Below are positions 1-9,085 of a stretch of DNA of 35,931 nucleotides, one piece after another. The translations under genes and the position numbers were made by a program. Under the pieces are notes generated by a model that saw only the letters and a list, made by a program, of their open reading frames with translations, did not search any database and was not told the origin of the DNA. Numbering within the stretch: the stretch's first letter is position 1; each line of letters starts with the position of its first letter. Location: positions 1 to 35,931 of the forward strand of contig JAOUMJ010000028.1 of NCBI GenBank assembly GCA_029881495.1, written 5' to 3'. This stretch comes from Nitrospinota bacterium (GTDB lineage Bacteria > Nitrospinota_A > UBA7883 > JACRGQ01).

Positions 1-1
1 C

Positions 2-928
2 GTAGGGCCGGGGGATCTTATAATCGGCGCCGACAGCCATACCTGCACCTACGGGGCGCTTGGAGCCTTTGCCGCGGGGGTAGGGAGTACCGACCTGGCC
101 GCCGCCATGGTTACCGGCGAAGCGTGGTACAAGGTCCCGGAAGCTATCCGCTTCACCCTAAAAGGGAAGCTTGGAAAGTGGGTAGGGGGTAAAGACGTTA
201 TCCTGAATATCATCGGTAAAATCGGCGTTGACGGCGCCCTTTACAAAAGCATGGAATTTGTCGGCGATATGATAGGGAGCCTCCCGATGGACGATAGGTT
301 CACTATCGCCAATATGGCCGTGGAGGCCGGCGCGAAGAACGGGATCTTCCATGTGGATGAAAAGACCGATGCCTACATAAAAGGGAGGTTCCAGCGTGAG
401 CCGAAAGTATTCAAATCCGACCCTGACGCGAAGTACGTTCAGGAGATCGAGATAGACGGAGCAAAACTCGAACCTCAGGTGGCATTCCCGCACCTCCCGT
501 CCAATACAAGGGGTATCTCCGAAGCTGGCAATGTGAAGGTTGACCAGGTTGTCGTAGGCTCCTGCACAAATGGACGCTACTCCGACCTTGAAATGGTGGC
601 AGGGATACTGAAAGGGAAGAAGGTAGCCAAAGGCCTACGGATGATCATCATCCCGGCAACCCCGCTCATTTATAGCCAGGCCCTTAAAAACGGCCTTCTG
701 GAGATATTTACAAACGCAGGGGCTGTCGTCTCCACCCCGACTTGCGGGCCGTGTCTCGGAGGCTATATGGGCATCCTTGCGGACGGCGAAAAGGCGCTAA
801 CCACCACGAACCGCAATTTCGTAGGGAGGATGGGTTCCACAAAGAGCGAGGTATATCTTGCGGGCCCCCCCGTGGCGGCCGCGACTGCGATTACCGGAAA
901 AATATCATCCCCAGAGGAGGTAGTTTGA
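2..928 (+). CDS. leuC: 3-isopropylmalate dehydratase large subunit, 5' truncated
   Basis: Catalytic large subunit of isopropylmalate isomerase, which interconverts 2- and 3-isopropylmalate in leucine synthesis with a [4Fe-4S] cluster, together with LeuD. The reading frame is open from base 2, so the gene begins upstream of the window. About 308 residues remain, and roughly 110 N-terminal residues of the usual ~420 are missing. The visible part begins with the aconitase-type segment [10 protein letters not shown]. The cluster-ligand motifs follow: SCTNGR near base 560 and CGPCLGG near base 745. It ends one base before leuD starts, so the two subunits are translationally coupled. The first ATG in the visible part (base 107) is internal. 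The short C-terminal region fits the bacterial/archaeal two-subunit LeuC type. Identity is secure from these motifs and from the leuD-leuB neighbours. Confidence 0.96.
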   Translation, partial: VGPGDLIIGADSHTCTYGALGAFAAGVGSTDLAAAMVTGEAWYKVPEAIRFTLKGKLGKWVGGKDVILNIIGKIGVDGALYKSMEFVGDMIGSLPMDDRFTIANMAVEAGAKNGIFHVDEKTDAYIKGRFQREPKVFKSDPDAKYVQEIEIDGAKLEPQVAFPHLPSNTRGISEAGNVKVDQVVVGSCTNGRYSDLEMVAGILKGKKVAKGLRMIIIPATPLIYSQALKNGLLEIFTNAGAVVSTPTCGPCLGGYMGILADGEKALTTTNRNFVGRMGSTKSEVYLAGPPVAAATAITGKISSPEEVV

Positions 929-929
929 T

Positions 930-1427
930 ATGACGATGAAGGGAAAAGCTCACCTTTTTGGTGACGATATAAATACGGACGAGATAATACCGGCGAGGTA
1001 CCTGAATACCTCCGACCCGGCAGAGCTTGCGAAGCACGTTATGGAAGACGCCGACGCTGATTTCCCGAAGAAGATCGCGAAAGGCGACATTATCGTCGCC
1101 AAAAAGAACTTCGGGTGCGGTTCAAGCAGGGAGCATGCGCCGATAGCGATAAAGGCGGCAGGCCTCTCCTGTGTCATTGCCAAGTCGTTCGCGCGCATTT
1201 TCTACCGAAACGCCTTCAACATGGGGCTCCCGATATTCGAATCGGATGAAGCGGTGGAAAAGATCAAGGCTGGTGACCAGCTGGAGGTCGATATGTCGAG
1301 CGGAAAGATAAAGAACCTCACCAAGGGAGAGGAGTACCAGGCGGGGGCCGTACCCCCGTTCATGCAGGAGCTGATAAATGCCGGAGGCCTTATGGAATCG
1401 GTCAAGAAGAAAATAGGAGGCAAATAA
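930..1427 (+). CDS. leuD: 3-isopropylmalate dehydratase small subunit
   Basis: Small (swivel-domain) subunit that pairs with LeuC in the second step of leucine biosynthesis in the cytoplasm. It is 165 residues, matching the short LeuD type rather than the ~200-residue enterobacterial form. Visible family motifs are the N-terminal [15 protein letters not shown] and the [11 protein letters not shown] segment, whose GSSREH part contacts substrate. The ATG at 930 is supported by a strong Shine-Dalgarno site, AGAGGAGG at 913-920, nine bases upstream. A second ATG at 936 is possible but less well placed. The stop abuts the leuB start. Identification is secure. Confidence 0.97.
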   Translation: MTMKGKAHLFGDDINTDEIIPARYLNTSDPAELAKHVMEDADADFPKKIAKGDIIVAKKNFGCGSSREHAPIAIKAAGLSCVIAKSFARIFYRNAFNMGLPIFESDEAVEKIKAGDQLEVDMSSGKIKNLTKGEEYQAGAVPPFMQELINAGGLMESVKKKIGGK

Positions 1428-2501
1428 ATGCCGTTGATAGCGATATGCGGAGGCGACGGGATCGGCCCGGAGGTTACCACCGAAGCGGTTAAGGTACTAA
1501 AGGCGGTCGACGAGAAATACAAATTCGGCTTTAAGTTTGTGGATGCCCCTGTCGGAGGCTCGGCCTACGACAAGTTCGGCACGCCCCTCCCCCCTGAAAG
1601 CCTGGAGACAGCCAAAAAGGCGGATGCCGTTTTCCTCGGCGCCGTAGGCGGGCCGAAATGGGAGAGCCTCGATTACTCCGTAAGGCCGGAGCGCGCACTC
1701 CTGGGATTACGCTCGGAGCTTGACCTGTTTGCGAATCTCCGCCCGGCGAAACTCTTCGCACCTCTGGTTGACGCTTCGACGCTGAAGCGCGAAGTAGTGG
1801 AAGGGGTAGACATGCTGGTGGTTCGCGAGCTTTGCGGAGGGATATATTTCGGGAAACCGCGCGGTGTGGAGGATTTCGAAGGGGGGAAGCGGGGCATTAA
1901 CACCCTTGTCTATACCACCCCGGAGATAGTGAGAATTGCGCGGGTTGCGTTTGAGGCGGCCCGAAAACGGCGCGGGAAGGTCTGCTCCGTGGACAAGGCG
2001 AACGTCCTGGAATGCACCGAGCTTTGGCGCAACGTCGTCATCGAGGTCCACAAAGACTACAAGGATGTGGAGCTTTCCCATATGTATGTCGATAACGCGA
2101 CCATGCAGCTGATAAGGAACCCAAAGCAGTTCGACGTTATAGTGACAACCAACATGTTCGGCGATATCCTGAGCGACGCGGCAGCAATGCTTACCGGTTC
2201 CATCGGGATGCTCCCAAGCGCCTCCCTGTCGGGCAAGAAAGGGATGTACGAACCGGTCCATGGAAGCGCCCCGGATATAGCGGGGAAGGGGATAGCAAAC
2301 CCCCTGGCGGCGATCCTTTCAGCGGGGATGATGCTTACATACAGCTTCGACAAGCCTGAAGCGGAAGCGGAAATAGAAAAAGCGGTGGCATCGGCGCTGG
2401 ATGAAGGGTATCGCTGTGCCGATATATTTTCCGGGGGGACAAAGAAGATATCTACCGCTGAAATGGGCGATTTGATAGTGAAAAAGCTAAAAGGAAATTG
2501 A
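1428..2501 (+). CDS. leuB: 3-isopropylmalate dehydrogenase
   Basis: NAD-dependent oxidative decarboxylation of 3-isopropylmalate, the third leucine-specific step. The 357-residue length is normal for the family. It starts with the GGDGIGPEV motif. The metal/substrate segment of isocitrate/isopropylmalate dehydrogenases appears as [18 protein letters not shown], followed by the NAD-binding segment [18 protein letters not shown]. The ATG directly follows the leuD stop and has AGGAGG at 1415-1420, seven bases upstream. The stop lies two bases before asd. It is part of the leuCDB-asd unit, with GC-rich codon use like its neighbours. Identification is secure. Confidence 0.97.
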   Translation: MPLIAICGGDGIGPEVTTEAVKVLKAVDEKYKFGFKFVDAPVGGSAYDKFGTPLPPESLETAKKADAVFLGAVGGPKWESLDYSVRPERALLGLRSELDLFANLRPAKLFAPLVDASTLKREVVEGVDMLVVRELCGGIYFGKPRGVEDFEGGKRGINTLVYTTPEIVRIARVAFEAARKRRGKVCSVDKANVLECTELWRNVVIEVHKDYKDVELSHMYVDNATMQLIRNPKQFDVIVTTNMFGDILSDAAAMLTGSIGMLPSASLSGKKGMYEPVHGSAPDIAGKGIANPLAAILSAGMMLTYSFDKPEAEAEIEKAVASALDEGYRCADIFSGGTKKISTAEMGDLIVKKLKGN

Positions 2502-2502
2502 A

Positions 2503-3507
2503 ATGAAAAAAAAGAAAGAGTTTAACGTCGCGGTAGTCGGCGCTACCGGCGCGGTCGGCAACGAGATGGTCAAAACTCTCGAAGCGCGCGACTTCCCGGT
2601 GAAATCGCTTCGGCTCCTCGCCTCTGCGAAGTCGGTCGGCAAGACCATGCAGTTCAGGAAACATGATTATGACGTTGAAGAGCTGGATGAAGGCTCCTTT
2701 GAGGGGATAGATATCGCCCTTTTCAGCGCCGGGGGTTCCGTATCGAAAGAATTCGCCCCGGTTGCCGTGAGGGCAGGCGCGACAGTGATAGACAACTCCT
2801 CGGCATGGAGGATGGACGACAGCGTGCCGCTCGTGGTGCCGGAGGTGAACGCCGATTCGATCGCCTGGCACAAGGGGATAATTGCCAATCCGAACTGCTC
2901 TACCATCCAGATGGTAGTGGTGCTGAATCCCCTGCATAAAAAGGTGAAGATCAAGAGGATAGTTGTATCTACCTACCAGTCGGTTTCAGGGACCGGGCAG
3001 AAGGCGGTCGACGAATTAAGCCAGCAGGTGAGGGATATCTTTTCCATGAAGCCCGCAACCCACAAGGTCTACCCGCATCAGATAGCATTCAACTGTCTCC
3101 CCCACATAGACGTGTTTACCGAAAGCGGTTACACCAAGGAGGAGATAAAGATGGTGAACGAGACGAAGAAGATAATGGGGGATAACTCCATTGAGGTCTC
3201 GGCGACCTGCGTGCGCGTTCCGGTCTTTTACAGCCATTCGGAATCGGTGAACGTGGAGTTCACCGGGCCGATGTCGCCGGAGTACGCCCGCGACATCCTC
3301 GCGATTGCGCCGGGTGTTGGCGTTCTGGATATTCCGGCGGACAATGTCTACCCGCTGGCAATCCAGGCCGCGGGCGAGGACGAGTCATTCGTCGGGAGGA
3401 TAAGGAAGGACCCGACTGTTCCGCACGGTCTCAACATGTGGATAGTTTCGGACAACATCCGTAAGGGAGCCGCCCTCAACGCCGTCCAGATAGCCGAACT
3501 CCTTTAA
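2503..3507 (+). CDS. asd: aspartate-semialdehyde dehydrogenase
   Basis: Reduces aspartyl phosphate to aspartate semialdehyde, the branch point to lysine/diaminopimelate, threonine and methionine. It is 334 residues, the usual length. The NADP-binding motif GATGAVGNEM lies near the N terminus, and the active-site segment NPNCST carries the catalytic Cys132. The conserved C-terminal region ends with SDNIRKGAALNAVQIAELL. The ATG at 2503 has AAGGA at 2491-2495 as ribosome-binding site, inside the end of leuB. It is the last gene of the plus-strand amino-acid unit and converges on the minus-strand glycan operon across a 69-base gap. I saw no convincing intrinsic terminator in that gap. Confidence 0.97.
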   Translation: MKKKKEFNVAVVGATGAVGNEMVKTLEARDFPVKSLRLLASAKSVGKTMQFRKHDYDVEELDEGSFEGIDIALFSAGGSVSKEFAPVAVRAGATVIDNSSAWRMDDSVPLVVPEVNADSIAWHKGIIANPNCSTIQMVVVLNPLHKKVKIKRIVVSTYQSVSGTGQKAVDELSQQVRDIFSMKPATHKVYPHQIAFNCLPHIDVFTESGYTKEEIKMVNETKKIMGDNSIEVSATCVRVPVFYSHSESVNVEFTGPMSPEYARDILAIAPGVGVLDIPADNVYPLAIQAAGEDESFVGRIRKDPTVPHGLNMWIVSDNIRKGAALNAVQIAELL

Positions 3508-3576
3508 TCCGGTGATATCTTTATCAGCCAGGCCAGGTTCGATGGCACCAAGCGTGGATATTCACAGAAATATTTT

Positions 3577-4572
3577 CTACACTGCTTCCGCATTATCGTA
3601 TTTGCGATAGTAGAAGTAGCTCAATGAAAGTATCAGAATGGAAGAGAGAAGAAATGCGAACCTCTGGAAGATAATGAATGAAGCCGCATCCTGGTTTGAT
3701 ACACCCGAAAAAACGAGAATACCGAACCAGCCCCATTCCAGTATTCCAAGACTCCCCGGTGTAAAGCCGATTAGTCCAGCGATAAATATCGTAGGGGCGC
3801 ATATGAGCAACAGAAGCAAAGAAATGTCAATATTGAACGCAAGAGCTACAAAATAGCTTCTTGTCACAAGAACAAGGAATTTTAGCAAGCTCAGGTAATA
3901 GAGCTTTTTGCCAGTAGATGCGGAAATGGTTTTTGATTCTGTGTCCATCGTCAGGAAGGACGGTCTGTTCTTCCGGGATGTCATCGTGCATGCGATCTCT
4001 ATAAGTTTTTCATATGAAAAGAGGATGATGTTGTAAATGAAAAGCGGTTTTACCGAAAATGCTGCGAAAGAAATCATCGAAAGCAGGGCCATGGCCATTG
4101 CCAGCTCTTTCATTTCGAATTTGCCGGTCAGGAACATTGTCGAAGGGATAATGAATAAAAATAGAATGAAGAGGTCCATCAGCTGATCGAGCAGAACCGA
4201 GTATGCCCCAGCGCTAAGTGGTATGTTTTTATTAATCTTCAATGAGAGCGACCTTACTCCAAGCGAACTCAGGTTTTGAGACACAAAAAAACCGGATGTA
4301 ATCCCGAGCGCGGAATAATAGAAGAAAAAACCACGTCCGAAATCTCTTGCTCCTGTTTGGTCATAAATGATGCTTTTCCATTTTTCAGCGGTTATTAAAA
4401 AGACAATAGCAGTTAATACAATGATCCCTAACAATGGGAGTATCGAGATGGATGTCGATTTGCGGATTATCTCGTCAATTCCTACGTCGGAAAATACGAT
4501 GACTGATATGAACAGGGCTATACCTGTCACGAAAAGGAGGATGCTTTTTACGGTAGCTTTAAATTTGTCCAC
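3577..4572 (-). CDS. flippase-like integral membrane protein (LPG synthase TM region family)
   Basis: Polytopic inner-membrane protein of 331 residues with about eight hydrophobic segments. It resembles the lysylphosphatidylglycerol-synthase transmembrane region/UPF0104 family, whose members include lipid flippase domains and glycan-pathway proteins such as AglD. The most diagnostic piece is the C-terminal IGFTPGSLGILEWG, the family's proline-glycine 'PGSLGxxE' signature. No soluble LPG-synthase catalytic domain follows, so if active it is more likely a lipid or lipid-linked-sugar translocator or accessory than a lysyltransferase. It reads from a GTG at 4572, and no better start is visible. 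It is the last gene of the minus-strand operon, 35 bases after the formyltransferase. No ArnE/ArnF or Wzx homologue is visible in the window, which makes it the best local flippase candidate. That role is inference. Confidence 0.75.
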   Translation of the reverse strand: MDKFKATVKSILLFVTGIALFISVIVFSDVGIDEIIRKSTSISILPLLGIIVLTAIVFLITAEKWKSIIYDQTGARDFGRGFFFYYSALGITSGFFVSQNLSSLGVRSLSLKINKNIPLSAGAYSVLLDQLMDLFILFLFIIPSTMFLTGKFEMKELAMAMALLSMISFAAFSVKPLFIYNIILFSYEKLIEIACTMTSRKNRPSFLTMDTESKTISASTGKKLYYLSLLKFLVLVTRSYFVALAFNIDISLLLLLICAPTIFIAGLIGFTPGSLGILEWGWFGILVFSGVSNQDAASFIIFQRFAFLLSSILILSLSYFYYRKYDNAEAV

Positions 4573-4607
4573 TGCTTAATTTCGGGATTTGCTGTGATAC
4601 TCGTTCA

Positions 4608-5525
4608 TCATATTAATCTATTGCCCGCAAGGTCGAGTTTTTTCACCGCTGGCAGTACATTCCCATTATCGCCGCACGAGACCTCCAAGATCAGTAAATC
4701 CTCATCCAGGCAGCTTACTATAACGCCTTCGCCGGACTTGCCAAGGATTTCTCCTGGAATCCTATCGCTCTTGTTTCCTGTCAATTTTGACTTCAGGACA
4801 ACAATTTTTTCATTTTCAAGGTATGTAAAGGCGCCGGGTAATGAGGGGCCGTTTAGGGCTCTTATGAAATTGTATATCTGCCGGGCGGACATGGTTTCCC
4901 AGAAAATTCTGCTGTCTTCGGGATACCGTTTCTTGTAATAACTCCCATCGGATGAATTCTGTTTTTCTCTCTTTATCCTTTCGTTGGCGATATCTTCCAA
5001 CGTATTAACGAGCAGGCGCGGGAAGATTTCCAGCGTTTTTACATAGATGTCGCCAGCGGTATCTTCAGAGCCAATCTCATATGTTTCCTGTACAATGATG
5101 TCTCCAGTATCAATTCCTTCATCGACGAATATTATCGCGCAACCCCCCTTTTTCTCATCATTGATGATTTGCCAATTGATAGGTGAGCCGCCTCTGTATT
5201 TAGGAAGTAATCCACCATGCAGGTTGATCGTTCCAAGTCTGGGAATTGACAGTATCTCCTTTTTAAGTATTTTTCCGTAACCTGACAATATCATTAAGTC
5301 GGGTTGCTTTGAGCTTATCTCATCGATGAATGGGGATTTATTCACGCTGGCAGGAGCGTATACGGGAAGGTTCAGGCTGATGGCAAACCTGCGGATAAGA
5401 TTATTTTCAAGTTCCGATGCGGGGGCAGGGTGTACTACAACTGCCTCCGGTAAATACCCATTTTGGCAAATTTCCTCAAGGCAACGTAAACCGCGTTCGC
5501 CGTTGCCGAAATATATCGTCTTCAT
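4608..5525 (-). CDS. formyltransferase (ArnA N-domain/Fmt-like), probable sugar N-formyltransferase
   Basis: Cytoplasmic enzyme of the formyl-tetrahydrofolate-dependent transferase fold, 305 residues. The catalytic triad is visible: Asn101 and His103 in INLHGG, and Asp139 in GIDTGD. The 36-residue His-to-Asp spacing equals that of E. coli Fmt. The segment LLPKYRGGSPINWQI is the usual family block, and a C-terminal Fmt/ArnA-like subdomain follows. It could be read as methionyl-tRNA formyltransferase. However, it sits in a glycan operon with an aminotransferase, an ArnC-like GT2 and an ArnD-like deformylase, which argues for N-formylation of a nucleotide-linked amino sugar, as in the first half of ArnA. 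It follows the AP-superfamily gene by 30 bases. The exact substrate cannot be read from the sequence. Confidence 0.85.
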   Translation of the reverse strand: MKTIYFGNGERGLRCLEEICQNGYLPEAVVVHPAPASELENNLIRRFAISLNLPVYAPASVNKSPFIDEISSKQPDLMILSGYGKILKKEILSIPRLGTINLHGGLLPKYRGGSPINWQIINDEKKGGCAIIFVDEGIDTGDIIVQETYEIGSEDTAGDIYVKTLEIFPRLLVNTLEDIANERIKREKQNSSDGSYYKKRYPEDSRIFWETMSARQIYNFIRALNGPSLPGAFTYLENEKIVVLKSKLTGNKSDRIPGEILGKSGEGVIVSCLDEDLLILEVSCGDNGNVLPAVKKLDLAGNRLI

Positions 5526-5555
5526 CTGTTTGCTGTATATCCGTGGTTGGTTGTG

Positions 5556-7229
5556 CTACATGTAACCGAGATCCTTAAGCCTTTTCGAAATATCTTCCTT
5601 CTCCTCTTTTGAATAAATGTCCTGACCTTTTGGAGTCTTGGGTATCGAGGGTGTATCATCAACTTTGTCTGTTTCAGGTGTTTCATTTATCTGATTCTCG
5701 AAAATTTCTTTGATTATCCTTCCGTCTATTCCCTTTGGTACTGGGATGCCGAGTATTTTTAGTACGGTCGGGAAAACATCCTCGTCCTTTAGGTTTTGAA
5801 GATGTTGTGATTTTTTTATTCCATCACCTTTGCAGATGAATATACCGGAGTGATTGTGATGACCAGTAATGGCAAACGTATCGGTAATGGATCTATTTGA
5901 GTTGAAATCTAGGGTACCCAAAGCCTTGTATTCATAATTTTTTGTGTAAAAAAGGATGTCTTGTGCGGAATCGGTATAGTCTCCTGTGTAGATATCGTGC
6001 TTCAAGAAAACCTTGTCCACGATTCGTTCATCGCCTTTTTCATTTGTCAGCTCCAGCAGGTCGTTTTTGAGTCTTTCAAGGATATCCTTATCATTAATGG
6101 CACTTTTGTTGTTTCTTTTCCTGTTTAGGAATATCTGGGAAAAATTCCCCTTCGCAAATGCTATAGTCTCATTCCAGTTTACGTCACTGAAAGAGAGAAA
6201 CACGAAGCCTATCAATTTATTGTAGGAGGTGCTTAGCATGGGCATTCCCTGTTTGAATATGAAGAACCTGTTTGCAAGTTTATACATATTTTCCGGTGTA
6301 AAGCCGATATCGAACAGTATCTTCTTGATGCGAACCTTGGGCGTTTCCAGTAATCGTATATATCCTTTTTGCAGCAGCCATGTATTCAGGTGCACGAAAC
6401 CTGCAAGCCCCGAAAGGCCATGGTCAGACACGAAAAGTACAACAGATCGCTCGATGACCTTTAAGTAGATGTTTTGAATGGTGCTGTCCAGTTTTTTAAA
6501 GTATTCAAGAATTGCGGGCATATATCTGTCATGTAGGGAGCGGTTGAATTTCGGGTGCTCATCATCCAAAATGTGAAGCATCGAATGCTGGATATGGTCC
6601 AATGACCAGAAGTAGAGAATAAAGAGGTCCCAGTCGAGCCTATTGTCGATATATTCGAAGGCTTTCATTTTGTATTCCAGTTCCTCAAAGTAATCGTTCA
6701 AAACCGCGTCAATCCTGTTGTCAGCGTATGTAACGTTGTTAAATATCTTGAACCTGCCAATATCACTTTCCATCACTTCAATAAAATTTTCTGGATATGC
6801 ATACGCGTTCGATCTGCGAGGGGTGAAAATATGATCGGATACGATAATCCCGTTGACGGGATGTACCGGGTAGGTGATAGGCTGATTAAGAATGACTACC
6901 TTTTTCCCGGCCTTGCCGGCGTGATCCCACAACATTTTACCATCGACGAAGCTGGAATTGATCGGGTTAAAGTTCCCGTTGGCGTCCTGAAGGATAAAAT
7001 CGAAAATTCCATGTTTCCCTGGGTTCAGGCCGGAGAATATTGAGGTCCAAGCTGTCGGAGTAAGTGGAGGGTTTGTGCTTTCAAGCTCTCCTTTGGAACC
7101 GGATTCCATCAATTTGGATAGAAAAGGGATCACATTATACTTTTGTATCTTCTCAAGAAGGCTAAAGCTGGCACCATCAAGTGAAAAGATGAAAGCTTTC
7201 CTTTTAAAAGGTCTAATCTCTTCAGTCAT
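5556..7229 (-). CDS. alkaline-phosphatase-superfamily protein (type I phosphodiesterase/nucleotide pyrophosphatase-like)
   Basis: A 557-residue metal-dependent hydrolase or transferase of the AP superfamily, type I phosphodiesterase/NPP branch. A metal-ligand Asp18 lies in SLDGAS. The predicted nucleophile is Thr57 in LTPTAWTS, followed by the typical SGLNPGKHGIFDF block. Further metal ligands lie in WSLDHIQH and SDHG. No signal peptide is evident (it begins MTEEIRPFKRK), so a cytoplasmic location is likely. The C terminus is charged and ends LKDLGYM, a tail style common in this superfamily. There is no sulfatase C/SxPSR motif. The ATG at 7229 has an AAGGG-type site just upstream and overlaps the ArnD-like gene by 8 bases. 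Its substrate is unknown; a phosphodiester or pyrophosphate in the glycan or its lipid carrier is an inference from context. Confidence 0.85.
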   Translation of the reverse strand: MTEEIRPFKRKAFIFSLDGASFSLLEKIQKYNVIPFLSKLMESGSKGELESTNPPLTPTAWTSIFSGLNPGKHGIFDFILQDANGNFNPINSSFVDGKMLWDHAGKAGKKVVILNQPITYPVHPVNGIIVSDHIFTPRRSNAYAYPENFIEVMESDIGRFKIFNNVTYADNRIDAVLNDYFEELEYKMKAFEYIDNRLDWDLFILYFWSLDHIQHSMLHILDDEHPKFNRSLHDRYMPAILEYFKKLDSTIQNIYLKVIERSVVLFVSDHGLSGLAGFVHLNTWLLQKGYIRLLETPKVRIKKILFDIGFTPENMYKLANRFFIFKQGMPMLSTSYNKLIGFVFLSFSDVNWNETIAFAKGNFSQIFLNRKRNNKSAINDKDILERLKNDLLELTNEKGDERIVDKVFLKHDIYTGDYTDSAQDILFYTKNYEYKALGTLDFNSNRSITDTFAITGHHNHSGIFICKGDGIKKSQHLQNLKDEDVFPTVLKILGIPVPKGIDGRIIKEIFENQINETPETDKVDDTPSIPKTPKGQDIYSKEEKEDISKRLKDLGYM

Positions 7230-8160
7230 TCTGCCCTTTCAGCAAATCGAAATAATTGTTTTGTAAAAAATCTTCCTGGCAGGAGACATCACCGAATCCC
7301 CCGGGAACTCTGATCTGCGAAATACCATCAGCCTCTATATTCTCGTTCCGAATTGTATCGTAATACTGTCCCAGCGTGGTGAATTTATAGCCCGCGGATA
7401 GAAGTTCATCTACCGTGTTCTTGAAAAGTTCCCTTTCAAGCAGACCTTCGTAATAACCATGTATGACGAGCATATTATAGCTTTTATCAAGACATCCTTT
7501 TATTGTTTGTGGAATGCTTTTTTTTGGGATGCCGTATTGAACCAGTTCGTGTATGGCTGGCAAGGAGATAGGCAGTTCGACGACATTTTTTTCCTTGCCG
7601 GAAAATTTTGGTAGAAAAGGTTTGTTCCCGCGCACGTTCGAGGAATATTTAATATTCATGTTTTCCATGATGTCGTATAAAGGCTCTACGGTTCGCCAAT
7701 TCGGAGAACCCCAAAGCGAACTGTTGGTACCAAATATTTTATGATATTCGTTATTTGCCCTCGCAAATTCTTTTAACACGCCTTCAGAATTCAGAAGTTT
7801 CCAGTTATCAGCCCACCAAGAGTGGTCGTAACCATGCAGTCCCAGTTCATGCCCGCGCGCCTGGATATCTTTAAGTATGTCTGGATTATCCTTTCCGACA
7901 TGACTGACCGGAAGGAGTTTTCCCCTCAGCAGGAAAAGCGGACCAAAGGCCCATATCATTTTGAGCGGATTCATGCTTATTAATCTTTTGATATAGCCTT
8001 TTTTCCCTATCCTTTTTCCATGTGACGAGACTGTGTCCGGCCCCATAACTGAAAAAAAGGTGGCTTTAATGCCGTTCTTGTCGAAATAATCAAGGAGCCA
8101 TGGAACCCCCTTCCTTATGCAGAATGAAAAGTCTATATCAACTCTTAGCAATATATTCAT
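7222..8160 (-). CDS. ArnD-like polysaccharide deacetylase family protein (probable lipid-linked sugar deformylase)
   Basis: NodB/CE4-fold hydrolase of 312 residues. It aligns by eye with ArnD, the undecaprenyl-phosphate 4-formamido-arabinose deformylase. The opening MNILLRVDIDF matches ArnD's RIDVD start, with metal Asp8/Asp10. The zinc pair is His109 and His113 in ELGLHGYDH (ArnD: GLHAWDH). Later blocks also match: KYSSNVRGNKPF, ELPISLPAIHELV, and the final catalytic-region VIHGYYEG (ArnD: TIHAEVEG). This is closer to ArnD than to generic peptidoglycan or chitin deacetylases. The start at 8160 is preferred over an ATG at 8169 because AGGA at 8169-8172 is well spaced from it. It lies between the methyltransferase and the AP-superfamily gene. 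With the formyltransferase it implies that an N-formyl group is added and later removed. Confidence 0.85.
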   Translation of the reverse strand: MNILLRVDIDFSFCIRKGVPWLLDYFDKNGIKATFFSVMGPDTVSSHGKRIGKKGYIKRLISMNPLKMIWAFGPLFLLRGKLLPVSHVGKDNPDILKDIQARGHELGLHGYDHSWWADNWKLLNSEGVLKEFARANNEYHKIFGTNSSLWGSPNWRTVEPLYDIMENMNIKYSSNVRGNKPFLPKFSGKEKNVVELPISLPAIHELVQYGIPKKSIPQTIKGCLDKSYNMLVIHGYYEGLLERELFKNTVDELLSAGYKFTTLGQYYDTIRNENIEADGISQIRVPGGFGDVSCQEDFLQNNYFDLLKGQND

Positions 8161-8161
8161 G

Positions 8162-9085
8162 CTATTCATCCTGTTTTACGGCTTGAACAATATAGAAATT
8201 GAATGCAGGAACATAAACACCGAGCTTGTTGAAAGGGTAATGTTTGGCTATTCTCTTGAGAAGCGCAGAATCGAGTTGTGAGGCGAGAAACGATATTGAA
8301 TAGTAGGGAAATACTCGTTTAAAGGTTATGGTGCGAAAACCACATTTTTCCAGAACCGTTTTTATCCCTGTTCTGGTTGGAGCGCAGGTGATATGAACCC
8401 CTTTCTTTCTTTTTCTATATGTGTATATGCTGAAGATGCTGTTCATGTCGAGAAAATCCAGGAAGAGGGAGCCTCCAGGTTTCAATAGATGAAAGACTTT
8501 TCTGTAAACCTCTTCCGGTTCACGGAAATTCATGGAGGTCCCCCAAGTGAAAACGATATTGTAGGAACTTTTATCAAACGTGAGATCTTCAAAAAGCCCC
8601 AAAAACACCTTCATGCCAAAATTGTTCCTCGCGTGGTTTGCCATGTCAATCGAAGGTTCGACACCGGAAATATCGATTCTGTTATTAATGAAAGGGACTG
8701 CCGAGAATCCTGCCCCTGAGCCTATCTCCAATACCTTGATGTTCTGCAAAATTTCAAAGCGAGTACTTTTGGCCATAAGGTGGTACCGCCTGGCGGCTTC
8801 ACGCATATACTGTGATTCCTGTTCGGAATAAGAAGAATAGATATATTCATCCTTATCGTCGGTTCCCCAATACGCCTTGCTGTTGTAGACTGCGGAGAGT
8901 GAATCAAATGTTAATAGCGGATTTTGGAAAATCGCTCCGCAATATTTACACCGGTCATATGACACTTTGTTTACTTTGAATTCGGCAAAATATGCAAATG
9001 AATGCTCTTTGCTCCCGCAAAGAGGACATTTTCTTTTTTCGCTTTCCACATGGATCGCAAAACTATCCTTATGGGTGGTTGTCAT
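8162..9085 (-). CDS. class I SAM-dependent methyltransferase with N-terminal zinc ribbon
   Basis: Predicted small-molecule or sugar methyltransferase, 307 residues, cytoplasmic. The N terminus has a four-cysteine zinc-ribbon-like module (Cys20, Cys23, Cys46, Cys49 in CPLCG and CKYCG) of the type that precedes many nucleotide-sugar and natural-product methyltransferases. The Rossmann SAM-binding motif I, VLEIGSGAG, lies around residues 118-126. Later motifs include IVFTWGTSMNF and a post-motif LLKPGGSLFLDFLD. It overlaps the upstream FemAB-like gene by 4 bases (ATGA) and its stop lies one base before the ArnD-like start, so it is in the middle of a coupled operon. The position methylated (C, O or N) is not predictable. 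The zinc module and setting make a sugar intermediate a reasonable guess. Confidence 0.85.
   Translation of the reverse strand: MTTTHKDSFAIHVESEKRKCPLCGSKEHSFAYFAEFKVNKVSYDRCKYCGAIFQNPLLTFDSLSAVYNSKAYWGTDDKDEYIYSSYSEQESQYMREAARRYHLMAKSTRFEILQNIKVLEIGSGAGFSAVPFINNRIDISGVEPSIDMANHARNNFGMKVFLGLFEDLTFDKSSYNIVFTWGTSMNFREPEEVYRKVFHLLKPGGSLFLDFLDMNSIFSIYTYRKRKKGVHITCAPTRTGIKTVLEKCGFRTITFKRVFPYYSISFLASQLDSALLKRIAKHYPFNKLGVYVPAFNFYIVQAVKQDE
8169..8172 (-). promoter_or_regulatory. ribosome-binding site deciding the ArnD-like start
   Basis: AGGA on the minus strand lies eight bases upstream of the ATG at 8160. The alternative in-frame ATG at 8169 has its nearest AGG only two bases away, too close to serve as a normal site. 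This, and alignment with the ArnD N terminus, favours the shorter protein. Confidence 0.45.

Noticed and set aside
1707-2261. Minus-strand open frame of about 184 codons inside leuB.
   Set aside because: It is a shadow of GC-rich leuB codons without homology or start signals. The same holds for plus-strand frames opposite cysN (22869-23309) and asnB/radical SAM (11737-12165).
3513-3526. Small hairpin TGATA/TATCA after asd as a terminator.
   Set aside because: The 5-bp AT-rich stem has no T-tract on either strand, so it does not meet intrinsic-terminator criteria.
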